From: an uncultured Bacteroides sp.
Lineage (GTDB): Bacteria > Bacteroidota > Bacteroidia > Bacteroidales > Bacteroidaceae
Assembly: GCA_937890825.1 (NCBI GenBank)
Contig: CALADS010000078.1
Location: forward strand, 1 to 64,000
Direction: 5' to 3'
Length of the DNA stretch: 64,000 nt
Position numbers and translations under genes: made by a program. Positions 8,558-18,059 of this stretch are shown here, one piece after another. The notes under the pieces are model-generated. The model saw only the letters and a list, made by a program, of their open reading frames with translations, did no database searches and was not told the origin of the DNA. Positions within the stretch are counted from its first letter, which is position 1. Each line of letters starts with the position of its first letter.

Positions 8558-11500
8558 ATGGCTTTTAGAAAAGAAAACAAGATAAAGAGTAATTTCTCGA
8601 AAATCTCAATTGGTTTGGCTTCTCCGGAAGAGATCCTAGAGAATTCGAGCGGTGAAGTTTTAAAGCCTGAAACGATCAATTACCGTACTTACAAGCCTGA
8701 ACGTGACGGTCTTTTCTGCGAACGCATTTTTGGTCCTATCAAGGATTATGAATGCCATTGCGGTAAGTATAAGCGTATCCGTTATAAAGGTATTGTCTGT
8801 GACCGTTGTGGTGTAGAAGTAACGGAAAAGAAAGTGCGTCGTGAGCGTATGGGACACATCCAATTGGTTGTGCCCGTAGCTCATATTTGGTACTTCCGTT
8901 CTTTGCCCAATAAGATAGGTTATCTCTTAGGATTGCCTACTAAGAAACTGGATGCTATCATCTATTATGAACGCTACGTAGTTATTCAGCCGGGCGTGCT
9001 GTCTGATGAGATATCTCAGTTTGATTTGCTTGAGGAAGGTGAATATCTGGATTTACTGGAAAAATTGCCGAAAGACAATCAGTTCCTTGATGATTCAGAC
9101 CCCAATAAATTTGTTGCCAAGATGGGTGCAGAGGCTATCTATGATTTGCTCTCTCGCATTGATTTGGATGCGCTTTCTTATGAGTTGCGTCACCGTGCAG
9201 GCAGTGATGCCTCACAGCAGCGTAAGAATGAAGCGTTGAAGCGTTTGCAAGTGGTGGAATCTTTCCGTGCTTCTCGTGGACGCAACAAGCCTGAATGGAT
9301 GATAGTGCGCATTGTGCCGGTGATTCCACCGGAATTGCGTCCGTTGGTTCCGCTGGATGGTGGACGTTTTGCCACTTCCGACTTGAACGATTTGTATCGT
9401 CGTGTGATTATCCGTAACAATCGTTTGAAGCGCTTGATAGAAATCAAAGCTCCTGAGGTGATTCTCCGTAACGAGAAGCGTATGTTGCAGGAAGCAGTTG
9501 ACTCATTGTTCGACAATTCTCGCAAATCCAGCGCTGTGAAGACCGATGCCAACCGTCCGCTGAAGTCATTGTCTGACAGTTTGAAGGGTAAGCAAGGTCG
9601 TTTCCGTCAGAACTTGTTGGGTAAGCGTGTGGACTATTCAGCTCGTTCTGTTATTGTGGTAGGTCCTGAGTTGAAAATGGGTGAGTGCGGTATTCCTAAA
9701 TTGATGGCCGCTGAGCTATACAAACCGTTTATCATACGTAAATTGATAGAGCGCGGTATTGTGAAGACGGTGAAGAGTGCCAAGAAGATTGTAGATCGCA
9801 AGGAACCTGTTATCTGGGATATTTTGGAACACGTAATGAAGGGTCATCCGGTATTGTTGAACCGTGCCCCGACATTGCACCGTCTGGGTATCCAGGCGTT
9901 CCAGCCGAAAATGATTGAAGGTAAGGCTATTCAGTTGCACCCGTTGGCATGTACGGCTTTCAATGCCGACTTCGACGGTGACCAGATGGCTGTTCACTTG
10001 CCTTTGAGCAACGAAGCTATTTTGGAAGCACAGATGTTGATGCTTCAATCACATAACATCTTGAACCCAGCCAACGGTGCACCTATCACTGTGCCGGCAC
10101 AGGATATGGTATTGGGATTGTATTACATTACCAAACTGCGTAAGGGTGCCAAGGGTGAAGGACTTACTTTCTACGGTCCTGAAGAAGCCTTGATTGCCTA
10201 CAATGAGGGTAAGTGTGACATTCATGCTCCGATAAGCGTTATTGTGAAGGATGTAGATGAAAATGGTAATATCGTAGACAAGATGATGCACGATACCTCA
10301 GTAGGACGTGTGATTGTCAACGAAATTGTGCCTGCCAAGGCCGGTTATATCAATACCATTATCTCTAAGAAGTCATTGCGTGATATTATCAGCCATGTAA
10401 TCAAGGTATGTGGTGTGTCCGAGGCAGCTGATTTCTTGGATGGTATCAAGAACTTGGGTTACTACATGGCCTTCAAGGGTGGTCTGTCGTTTAACTTAGG
10501 CGATATCATTATTCCTGAAGAAAAAGAAGCACTGGTTCAGAAAGGTTATGATGAAGTAGAGCAAGTAATCAATAACTATAACATGGGTTTCATTACTAAT
10601 AATGAACGTTATAACCAGGTTATTGATATTTGGACACACGTTAACTCTGAGTTGTCTAACATTTTGATGAAGACAATCTCTACGGATGACCAAGGCTTCA
10701 ACTCTGTATATATGATGCTTGATTCAGGTGCCCGTGGTTCTAAGGAACAGATTCGTCAGCTCTCTGGTATGCGTGGTTTGATGGCGAAACCGCAGAAAGC
10801 TGGTGCTGAAGGTGGTCAGATTATCGAAAACCCGATTCTTTCTAACTTTAAGGAAGGTTTGTCTGTGTTGGAGTACTTTATCTCTACTCACGGTGCTCGT
10901 AAGGGTTTGGCCGATACCGCTTTGAAGACTGCCGATGCCGGATACTTGACTCGCCGTCTGGTAGACGTATCGCATGATGTGATTATTAATGAAGAAGACT
11001 GCGGTACATTGCGTGGTTTGGTTTGTACAGCTTTGAAGAACAATGACGAGGTCATTGCTACACTGTATGAACGTATTCTGGGCCGTGTATCCGTTCATGA
11101 TATTGTGCATCCTACTACAGGCGAACTGATTGTAGCCGGTGGTGAGGAAATTACAGAAGCCATTGCACAGAAGATTGAAGATTCTCCGATTGAAAGTGTA
11201 GAAATCCGTTCTGTATTGACTTGTGAATCCAAGAAGGGTGTTTGTGCCAAGTGTTATGGTCGTAACCTGGCTACCAGCCGTATGGTTCAGAAGGGTGAAG
11301 CTGTCGGCGTAATCGCTGCACAGTCTATCGGTGAACCGGGTACTCAGTTGACACTTCGTACATTCCACGCCGGTGGTACGGCTGCGAATATCGCAGCAAA
11401 TGCCAGCATCGTGGCTAAGAATCCGGCTCGTCTGGAATTTGAAGAACTGCGTACGGTAGATATCGTAGATGAAACGGGTGAAGCTGCCAAGGTAGTGGTA

Positions 11501-12853
11501 GGTCGTTTGGCTGAAGTGCGTTTTGTGGATGTAAATACAGGTATTGTACTGTCTACTCACAATGTGCCTTATGGTTCTACGCTGTATGCTGCCGATGGTG
11601 AAATTGTGGAAAAAGGCAAGTTGATTGCCCGTTGGGACCCCTTTAATGCAGTGATTATTACCGAAGCTACCGGTAAGATTGAATTCGAAAGCATGGTTGA
11701 AAATATCAGCTATAAGGTAGAATCGGATGAATCAACTGGTTTGCGCGAAATCATCATCATCGAATCGAAGGATAAGACCAAAGTTCCTTCTGCTCATATT
11801 TTGACAGAGGATGGCGAACTGATTCGTACCTACAACTTGCCGGTAGGCGGACACGTGGTTGTAGAAGACGGTCAGAAGGTGAAAGCTGGTGAGGTAATTG
11901 TGAAGATTCCTCGTGCGGTAGGTAAGGCAGGTGATATCACCGGTGGTCTTCCGCGTGTAACAGAGTTGTTCGAAGCACGTAATCCGTCGAATCCGGCTGT
12001 GGTTTCAGAAATCGATGGTGAGGTTACTATGGGTAAATTGAAACGTGGTAATCGTGAAATCATTGTTACCTCTAAGACGGGTGAAGTGAAGAAGTATCTG
12101 GTGCCTCTGTCCAAGCAGATTCTGGTACAGGAGAACGACTATGTACGTGCGGGTACTTCATTGTCCGATGGTGCCATTACTCCGGCCGATATTTTGGCCA
12201 TCAAGGGTCCTACGGCTGTTCAGGAATACATCGTGAATGAAGTACAGGATGTATATCGTCTGCAGGGTGTGAAGATCAACGATAAGCACTTTGAAATCAT
12301 TGTACGTCAGATGATGCGCAAGGTTCAGATTGATGAACCGGGTGATACCCGCTTCTTGGAACAACAGACGGTTGACAAACTCGACTTCATGGAAGAGAAC
12401 GACCGTATCTGGGGCAAGAAGGTGGTAGTAGATGCCGGTGATTCTCAAAACTTGCAGCCGGGTCAGATTGTAACTGCCCGTAAGTTGCGCGATGAGAACA
12501 GTATGCTGAAGCGTCGCGATATGAAGCCTGTTGAGGTGCGTGATGCAGTGCCTGCTACGTCTACTCAGATTCTTCAGGGTATTACGCGTGCTGCTTTGCA
12601 GACTTCCAGTTTTATGTCGGCTGCTTCCTTCCAGGAAACGACGAAGGTGCTCAACGAAGCTGCTATCAATGGCAAGGTAGACCGTTTGGAAGGTATGAAG
12701 GAAAACGTGATTTGTGGTCACTTGATTCCTGCCGGTACCGGACAGCGTGAGTTCGAGAAGATTATTGTTGGTTCAAAAGAAGAATACGATCGTATGTTGG
12801 CCAACAAGAAAACCGTGACCGACTATGCAGTAGATGAAAAAGTAGAGGCATAA
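8558..12853 (+). CDS. rpoC: DNA-directed RNA polymerase beta' subunit
   Basis: Beta' subunit, carrying the active-site magnesium loop NADFDGDQMAVH at about residues 469-480. The N-terminal zinc ribbon shows CHCGKYKRIRYKGIVCDRCG (from about residue 67). The second zinc site around CESKKGVCAKCYGRNL lies near residue 890. The trigger-loop region AQSIGEPGTQLTLRTFH follows. The 1431-aa length is normal for the phylum. A strong terminator 25 bp downstream ends the operon. Confidence 0.99.
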   Translation: MAFRKENKIKSNFSKISIGLASPEEILENSSGEVLKPETINYRTYKPERDGLFCERIFGPIKDYECHCGKYKRIRYKGIVCDRCGVEVTEKKVRRERMGHIQLVVPVAHIWYFRSLPNKIGYLLGLPTKKLDAIIYYERYVVIQPGVLSDEISQFDLLEEGEYLDLLEKLPKDNQFLDDSDPNKFVAKMGAEAIYDLLSRIDLDALSYELRHRAGSDASQQRKNEALKRLQVVESFRASRGRNKPEWMIVRIVPVIPPELRPLVPLDGGRFATSDLNDLYRRVIIRNNRLKRLIEIKAPEVILRNEKRMLQEAVDSLFDNSRKSSAVKTDANRPLKSLSDSLKGKQGRFRQNLLGKRVDYSARSVIVVGPELKMGECGIPKLMAAELYKPFIIRKLIERGIVKTVKSAKKIVDRKEPVIWDILEHVMKGHPVLLNRAPTLHRLGIQAFQPKMIEGKAIQLHPLACTAFNADFDGDQMAVHLPLSNEAILEAQMLMLQSHNILNPANGAPITVPAQDMVLGLYYITKLRKGAKGEGLTFYGPEEALIAYNEGKCDIHAPISVIVKDVDENGNIVDKMMHDTSVGRVIVNEIVPAKAGYINTIISKKSLRDIISHVIKVCGVSEAADFLDGIKNLGYYMAFKGGLSFNLGDIIIPEEKEALVQKGYDEVEQVINNYNMGFITNNERYNQVIDIWTHVNSELSNILMKTISTDDQGFNSVYMMLDSGARGSKEQIRQLSGMRGLMAKPQKAGAEGGQIIENPILSNFKEGLSVLEYFISTHGARKGLADTALKTADAGYLTRRLVDVSHDVIINEEDCGTLRGLVCTALKNNDEVIATLYERILGRVSVHDIVHPTTGELIVAGGEEITEAIAQKIEDSPIESVEIRSVLTCESKKGVCAKCYGRNLATSRMVQKGEAVGVIAAQSIGEPGTQLTLRTFHAGGTAANIAANASIVAKNPARLEFEELRTVDIVDETGEAAKVVVGRLAEVRFVDVNTGIVLSTHNVPYGSTLYAADGEIVEKGKLIARWDPFNAVIITEATGKIEFESMVENISYKVESDESTGLREIIIIESKDKTKVPSAHILTEDGELIRTYNLPVGGHVVVEDGQKVKAGEVIVKIPRAVGKAGDITGGLPRVTELFEARNPSNPAVVSEIDGEVTMGKLKRGNREIIVTSKTGEVKKYLVPLSKQILVQENDYVRAGTSLSDGAITPADILAIKGPTAVQEYIVNEVQDVYRLQGVKINDKHFEIIVRQMMRKVQIDEPGDTRFLEQQTVDKLDFMEENDRIWGKKVVVDAGDSQNLQPGQIVTARKLRDENSMLKRRDMKPVEVRDAVPATSTQILQGITRAALQTSSFMSAASFQETTKVLNEAAINGKVDRLEGMKENVICGHLIPAGTGQREFEKIIVGSKEEYDRMLANKKTVTDYAVDEKVEA

Positions 12854-12878
12854 CCATTGCCGCTATTCAAATAAATAG

Positions 12879-12923
12879 AAACGCCGTATCAGACTTGATT
12901 CCAAGTTTTGATACGGCGTTTTT
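12879..12923 (+). terminator. Terminator of the rpoBC operon
   Basis: A 13-bp perfect stem (12879-12891 with 12909-12921) has a small inner hairpin in its loop and ends in TTTTT. It separates rpoC from the convergent outer-membrane-protein gene that ends at 12965, and could also serve the minus strand. Confidence 0.9.
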
Positions 12924-12964
12924 GTATGCTGTTAGGATAGGCGGGTGCTGTGGACAATCCCCGT

Positions 12965-15283
12965 TTACATACGGCTCTTCTGTGAGCTGCCTGCCCCTGT
13001 ACCCTTGTATTTGTTTTTGGCTGCGTTGAACTTGTAGCGCAAGGTCACGGTGAAGGTGCGCCGCGTGTCGGTGCCCATTGTCAGGGTGCGTATTCCGCTA
13101 TAGGCCGTCGCGTGATTCGTCATGGTGCTGAATAGGTCCGTCACGCTCAGCAGGCACGACAGGCGTTTCCCGGCAAACTCCCTGTACAGCGAAGCGTCCA
13201 GCCGCCACTGGGTCTTGTCGTTGTGCACGTTCTCGCTATGTCCCTGGGTTATTACGGTCGCGTCCACATACATCAGGATGTCCCAAGGCAGTTCCAGGCT
13301 GTTCTTCCAAAGGAAGCTGCCCAACGGATGATTGAACATCCGGCTGCCTTCGGGCGTGCTCCCCTTGTACCACTGCTGCTCCATGCTGGCCACCCACTGC
13401 GGTTGCCAGCAGCCGAACTTCGGGCTGTAGGCCACCATGGCATACGCTTTGTCGAAGTCTTCTATATTGACCGGTCGCAGCAGGCTGATGGCGGGATTGT
13501 CCGCCGAGTACGAGTCGCAGAAGCTGGTCATGCCGTCCTTGATGTGCCGGTAGCCTCCCGAAAAGTAGAGCTGCTTCCAGGCAACGTCCAAGGTGAGGTT
13601 GTGGCTCAATGTAGGCTGCAACAGCGGATTGCCGGCTTCGTAGGTGTAACGGTTGACGTAGCGCGGAGCGCTGTTCAGCAGGCTGTAGTCGGGGCGGGTG
13701 ATGTCGGCAGCATAGCTCAGTTGCAACTGCACCTGGCCGATGGGGTGCGACAGGCTGAGGGAAGGAAACACGTTGGAGTACTTCCGGCTTTGCTCTTTGT
13801 TGAACACGCCATACTCGTAGTAGTCGCTCTTCAGATGCTCGTAGCGCAGGCCTGCCTGCACGCTGCCCTGTCCCAACTGGCGGCTGTACTCGCCAAACAC
13901 GGCCCACATTTCTTCCTTCACTTCGTCATCCTCGCCTTGCAGGATGCCTTCGCGGTTGTTGTACAGGCTTGTCCGGTTGTTTCGCGTATATTCGCTGCCC
14001 ACCGCAAACTGGCCGCCCGCCAGCGCATGCGAAACGACCAGCTTGGCGGCATACAGCGTGTTCCGGCTCTCGTCGAAAGTGGTGATGTCCCTGGCTTCTT
14101 CCGGCAGCTCCAGCGTCCGGGTGTATTCCCGTCCGAGGCTTCTTCCCTTGTTCTCGTTCCACAGGCCGTCGGCGTTGAAGTCCACGTTCCACCCGCCCAC
14201 GGTGCCGTTGTAGTAAAGGTTCAGCCGATGGTCCGTCTGGCGGGCATCCGAAGCGTTCGTGTTCTCCGCCTGTTCATACGCCTCTCCGTCCAGCAGCACG
14301 TCGGTATGCATCGACAGGTCCGAAGCCGACTTGGGGGTACGCTTGTAGTTGTATCGCACGCCCAACGCATGGGCGGGATTCACCTGCCAGTTCAGCGACA
14401 GCATGCCTTCCAGATGCTGCGAGTGCGAGCGGTTGGACAGGTTGGAATGCTGCGTCCATGTCTTGTCCAAGTAGGTATCCTGCCGGACCGTTTTGAAATA
14501 CTCGTCCCGGTCATTGCTTCCAAACAGCATGCCCGACAGGTCGAAGCCTCCCGAGCGGTAGTTGAAGTTGAACTGGTCGAGCACCGTCCAGTCTTTGTTG
14601 TATTTGGCATAAGCACGGTTGTTGAAGCCGAATCCCTCGCCCGGCGCACGCTTGGTGGTGATGCGCACCACCGCCTTCACCGAAGCCGCATAGCGGGCAC
14701 CGGGGTTGTTGATTACCTCTACCGACTTGATGTTGTCGCTGGCCAGCTGGTCCAGTTCGGAGGAGTCGCGCACCTTGCGCCCGTTGATGTACACCTCCGC
14801 CGCTCCGCGCCCGAAGACGCTTACCGCCCCGCCACCGGCCGATACGCCCGGTATGCGGTCCAGCAGGTTCTCGGCTGTACCTGCTTTTTCCAGCACACTT
14901 CCGGCCACGTTCGTAATGCTGGCTCCGTTCTTCAGCCTCGTCTTGGGCAGGTCGCCCTTCACCACCACTTCGTCCAACAGTTGCGCATCGGCTTTTAGTT
15001 GCAGCGACAGCTGTTCGCCCGGCCCGCAATCCTTATATAAAGTGGAATAACCGATGCACGACACTTTCAGCACGCCTTTCCCGCCTTCTGCTGACAGGCT
15101 GAAACTGCCATTCTCGCCGCTCACCGCTCCCGCCACAAATGCCGAGTCGGGTAGGGAGAGGAAAACCACGTTGGCATAGGATAAGGGTTGCTGTTGTTCG
15201 TCCGTCACTTTTCCGGTCAGTGTCTGACCGCTTGCGCATATTGCCGTAGCCAACAGCAATATGCAGGTTGATAGTCGCTTCAT
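12965..15283 (-). CDS. Outer membrane beta-barrel protein (TonB-receptor-like), copy 1
   Basis: A 772-aa outer membrane protein. Residues 1-19 are a signal peptide. A carboxypeptidase-regulatory-like beta domain follows (about 20-95, TLTGKVTDEQQQPLSYANV), then a plug-like domain (about 105-215, with GVSAGGGAVSVFGRGAAEVY). The rest resembles the outer membrane protein beta-barrel family (OMP_b-brl). The last strand, TVTLRYKF, is followed by a basic tail (KYKGTGAGSSQ). The cargo cannot be read from the sequence. Residues 25-253 are encoded by DNA identical to the next gene. It is the downstream gene of the pair and looks GC-richer than the ribosomal genes. Confidence 0.85.
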   Translation of the reverse strand: MKRLSTCILLLATAICASGQTLTGKVTDEQQQPLSYANVVFLSLPDSAFVAGAVSGENGSFSLSAEGGKGVLKVSCIGYSTLYKDCGPGEQLSLQLKADAQLLDEVVVKGDLPKTRLKNGASITNVAGSVLEKAGTAENLLDRIPGVSAGGGAVSVFGRGAAEVYINGRKVRDSSELDQLASDNIKSVEVINNPGARYAASVKAVVRITTKRAPGEGFGFNNRAYAKYNKDWTVLDQFNFNYRSGGFDLSGMLFGSNDRDEYFKTVRQDTYLDKTWTQHSNLSNRSHSQHLEGMLSLNWQVNPAHALGVRYNYKRTPKSASDLSMHTDVLLDGEAYEQAENTNASDARQTDHRLNLYYNGTVGGWNVDFNADGLWNENKGRSLGREYTRTLELPEEARDITTFDESRNTLYAAKLVVSHALAGGQFAVGSEYTRNNRTSLYNNREGILQGEDDEVKEEMWAVFGEYSRQLGQGSVQAGLRYEHLKSDYYEYGVFNKEQSRKYSNVFPSLSLSHPIGQVQLQLSYAADITRPDYSLLNSAPRYVNRYTYEAGNPLLQPTLSHNLTLDVAWKQLYFSGGYRHIKDGMTSFCDSYSADNPAISLLRPVNIEDFDKAYAMVAYSPKFGCWQPQWVASMEQQWYKGSTPEGSRMFNHPLGSFLWKNSLELPWDILMYVDATVITQGHSENVHNDKTQWRLDASLYREFAGKRLSCLLSVTDLFSTMTNHATAYSGIRTLTMGTDTRRTFTVTLRYKFNAAKNKYKGTGAGSSQKSRM
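14525..15211 (-). repeat. 687-bp direct repeat, copy in outer-membrane gene 1
   Basis: Compared line by line, 14525-15211 equals 16965-17651 with no mismatch, including third codon positions. The first difference on the 5' side of the genes is a T/A at 15212/17652. Identity stops abruptly at 14524/16964, where the barrel region begins. The offset is 2440 bp and both copies have the same orientation. Confidence 0.95.
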
Positions 15284-15365
15284 AATTAGTTGCTTTTTAT
15301 TTTGTTTTGATATTCTTTTCTGTCATTCAGGAGCAAGTTCTCCTTTTCCTCCTATAACCTCGTCA

Positions 15366-15392
15366 ACTTGTCAACTCGTTCCACTTGTCAAC
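15366..15392. repeat. Short direct repeat ACTTGTCAAC between the outer-membrane genes
   Basis: ACTTGTCAAC occurs at 15366-15375 and 15383-15392, and a GTCAAC lead-in occurs at 15362. It lies in the 112-bp spacer between the two genes. No terminator or promoter consensus was recognised in this spacer, so the genes may be one transcript. Confidence 0.6.
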
Positions 15393-15395
15393 CAA

Positions 15396-17723
15396 TCACA
15401 TCCGGTTCTTCTGCGAACTGCCCGCACCCGTACCCTTGTACTTGCTCTTGGCTGCGTTGAACTTGTAGCGGATGGTCAGGCTTACGCTTCGGCTGTTCGG
15501 TTCGGCATCGGCATAGAAAGTACGCAGGCTGCCCAAGTACACCAGCGAACGCGAACGGGTACTGTTGAATAAGTCGGTAGCCTGAAGCTGGAACGTAAGC
15601 CTGTCGTTCAGGAAACCTTTGTAAAGCATTGCATTGACCGACCACAACTGTCGCTTCACTTCCGTATTTTCCTCATGACCTAACGAACTCCACGAAGCAT
15701 CGGCGTTTAGCAGGAAACCGCCGGGAAGTTTCAGGCTGTTCTCCCACGAAAGGCTTACCAACGGTTTGTCCAGATTGAGTCGCCCCCAGGGAGTATCCGT
15801 GTGATACCATTGCTTGACGACTGCTGCCGTAAGCTGCGGTGACCAGATGCCGATGGTAGGAGTAAGCGAGAGCGAAGCAAACGTATGATTGTATGCCGGA
15901 GCATTCGTATTGGTCAGCAACGCGATGGAAGAATCGGTGTCCGAATAGGGGATGCTGGTTGTGACAATCGCGTCTTTCGTGTGCACATAGCCCAGCGTCA
16001 GTTGCGTCCAATCGTATACGGCATTCAGAATTAGGTTTTGTGCCACTTGCGGACGGAGTAGTGGATTGCCGCTTTCGTAAGTATAACGGTTATTGTAAAC
16101 AATGTTCCCTCTCAGCATGTGGTACGACGGGCGCACAATGTCCGAAGCATAGCTCAGTGCCAACTGTACATTTCCTGCAGGCACAACAACTGTAGCCGAC
16201 GGAAACCAGTCATTGTACTGCTTGCTTTGGCTTTCTACCCGTTTGCCTCCTTCGTAATAGTCGGCTGCCACATGTTCGAAACGCACACCTGCCTGCACAT
16301 AGACCGAACCAAACGAACGTCCATATTCCACGAAGCCCGAAGCGTTGCCTTCCCTTATCTCGCTGTGGTCATCTTCTAACAGTCCTTCGGGATTCATATA
16401 GTCGTTGCCGTGCGTGTTGTGCGAATATTCGCCACCCAGCGAAAGTTCGCCACCTAACCATTCGCGCGACAGTACTAATTTCCCGGCATACAGGCTGTTG
16501 TCTGCCCGACTGAAGGTATTCACCTGGCGACGGTCGGTCTCCGTTCCCGATGGGGTAGTAACCTGTTCATCGGTAAATCCGTCTGTATCATTCCCGTTCC
16601 ACAAGGCATCAGCATTGAAGTCTATGTTCCATTTTCCCACTTGGCCTGCATAATAGAAGTTCAGCGTGTGACTGGTTTCTCGTGAAGTACTTTCATAGAC
16701 ACTCCGCAACAGTTCGTCTTGCTCTCCGTTCTGTAGCACTTCGCTGTCCAGTGTTCCCCAACTGTCGTAACGGGGTTGACGTTTCCAGTTATAGCGTACT
16801 CCAAGTGCATGCCCGTTGCCGAACGTATAATTGGCCGAAAGCATGGTGTAGAGGTTCTGCGAATGTTCCTTTTCGTCCATGTGCATGTGCTGGTTCCACA
16901 GCTTGTCCAGATAAGTATCCTGCACAACGTTTCTTTCGCTCCATGCATGCCCGTCGGAAGCGGCCAGCATGCCCGACAGGTCGAAGCCTCCCGAGCGGTA
17001 GTTGAAGTTGAACTGGTCGAGCACCGTCCAGTCTTTGTTGTATTTGGCATAAGCACGGTTGTTGAAGCCGAATCCCTCGCCCGGCGCACGCTTGGTGGTG
17101 ATGCGCACCACCGCCTTCACCGAAGCCGCATAGCGGGCACCGGGGTTGTTGATTACCTCTACCGACTTGATGTTGTCGCTGGCCAGCTGGTCCAGTTCGG
17201 AGGAGTCGCGCACCTTGCGCCCGTTGATGTACACCTCCGCCGCTCCGCGCCCGAAGACGCTTACCGCCCCGCCACCGGCCGATACGCCCGGTATGCGGTC
17301 CAGCAGGTTCTCGGCTGTACCTGCTTTTTCCAGCACACTTCCGGCCACGTTCGTAATGCTGGCTCCGTTCTTCAGCCTCGTCTTGGGCAGGTCGCCCTTC
17401 ACCACCACTTCGTCCAACAGTTGCGCATCGGCTTTTAGTTGCAGCGACAGCTGTTCGCCCGGCCCGCAATCCTTATATAAAGTGGAATAACCGATGCACG
17501 ACACTTTCAGCACGCCTTTCCCGCCTTCTGCTGACAGGCTGAAACTGCCATTCTCGCCGCTCACCGCTCCCGCCACAAATGCCGAGTCGGGTAGGGAGAG
17601 GAAAACCACGTTGGCATAGGATAAGGGTTGCTGTTGTTCGTCCGTCACTTTACCGGTCAGTGTCTGACCGCTTGCACATATTGCCACCCCTAATAGCAAT
17701 AGATAGGTTGATAGTCGTTTCAT
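15396..17723 (-). CDS. Outer membrane beta-barrel protein (TonB-receptor-like), copy 2
   Basis: A 775-aa paralogue of the preceding entry with the same order: signal peptide, carboxypeptidase-regulatory-like domain, plug, barrel, basic tail. The start chosen is the MKRLSTYLLLL methionine because it aligns with copy 1; an in-frame ATG lies 13 codons upstream. The N-terminal third is identical to copy 1 at the DNA level. The barrel is clearly diverged and looks less GC-rich. It is transcribed first and divergently from the TPR regulator at 18060, a plausible but unproven controller. The ligand is unknown. Confidence 0.83.
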   Translation of the reverse strand: MKRLSTYLLLLGVAICASGQTLTGKVTDEQQQPLSYANVVFLSLPDSAFVAGAVSGENGSFSLSAEGGKGVLKVSCIGYSTLYKDCGPGEQLSLQLKADAQLLDEVVVKGDLPKTRLKNGASITNVAGSVLEKAGTAENLLDRIPGVSAGGGAVSVFGRGAAEVYINGRKVRDSSELDQLASDNIKSVEVINNPGARYAASVKAVVRITTKRAPGEGFGFNNRAYAKYNKDWTVLDQFNFNYRSGGFDLSGMLAASDGHAWSERNVVQDTYLDKLWNQHMHMDEKEHSQNLYTMLSANYTFGNGHALGVRYNWKRQPRYDSWGTLDSEVLQNGEQDELLRSVYESTSRETSHTLNFYYAGQVGKWNIDFNADALWNGNDTDGFTDEQVTTPSGTETDRRQVNTFSRADNSLYAGKLVLSREWLGGELSLGGEYSHNTHGNDYMNPEGLLEDDHSEIREGNASGFVEYGRSFGSVYVQAGVRFEHVAADYYEGGKRVESQSKQYNDWFPSATVVVPAGNVQLALSYASDIVRPSYHMLRGNIVYNNRYTYESGNPLLRPQVAQNLILNAVYDWTQLTLGYVHTKDAIVTTSIPYSDTDSSIALLTNTNAPAYNHTFASLSLTPTIGIWSPQLTAAVVKQWYHTDTPWGRLNLDKPLVSLSWENSLKLPGGFLLNADASWSSLGHEENTEVKRQLWSVNAMLYKGFLNDRLTFQLQATDLFNSTRSRSLVYLGSLRTFYADAEPNSRSVSLTIRYKFNAAKSKYKGTGAGSSQKNRM
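16965..17651 (-). repeat. 687-bp direct repeat, copy in outer-membrane gene 2
   Basis: Second copy of the tract described at 14525-15211. It encodes the end of the signal peptide, the regulatory-like domain, the plug and the first barrel residues. Recombination between the copies would delete 2440 bp and leave one chimeric gene with the promoter of copy 2 and the barrel of copy 1. Confidence 0.95.
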
Positions 17724-17762
17724 TGTCATTTTAGAATTTAATAGAATGTTAATGGTCTTCAA

Positions 17763-18003
17763 ATATGTGGTAGTATTTAATGCTTTTATTTTTTTTGCCC
17801 CCCCTGCTTTTATATTATTTTAGCATGATTTAAATTAAAGATATAATTATTCATCAAGCAGCAAATGTAAGGAGTTAGAGTCCAATAAGGCTGGACTGTC
17901 TATAAGGAATGAATGGGGATAGCTGTTATTTTGCATTATTTAATAATTGAGATTGTATATTCTTCGATTTTGATAGTAGACAAGCGTTTTTGCTTAGTGT
18001 GAA
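17763..18003. other. AT-rich divergent intergenic region
   Basis: No gene is seen. The stretch holds an unusual homopolymer run (eight T, then a short G, then seven C at about 17790-17807) and a minus-strand TACATTTG (17869-17862) that matches the -7 consensus, without a convincing TTG at the right distance. It could drive the outer-membrane pair with a leader of about 130 nt. Confidence 0.4.
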
Positions 18004-18034
18004 TTGTGATTTTTCAATTTAACTCCTACTTTTG
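18004..18034 (+). promoter_or_regulatory. Bacteroidetes-type promoter of the TPR regulator
   Basis: TTG at 18004-18006, a 20-base spacer, then TACTTTTG at 18027-18034, a full match to the TTG/TAnnTTTG pattern. Transcription would begin near 18041, which rules out the upstream GTG at 18006 as the start of the following gene. Confidence 0.7.
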
Positions 18035-18059
18035 CATTTATAAAATACGACTATTTTTT

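Noticed and set aside
13223..14998. A 591-codon open frame on the plus strand opposite outer-membrane gene 1, with a 220-codon counterpart opposite gene 2
   Set aside because: It is antisense to a well-supported signal-peptide/plug/barrel gene. Long opposite frames are expected in this GC-richer stretch, and the product is a low-complexity Val/Gln/His/Arg-rich chain with no domain.
13000..17723. Invertible shufflon of outer-membrane genes
   Set aside because: The repeats are direct, not inverted, and no recombinase gene is nearby; deletion or conversion fits better than inversion.
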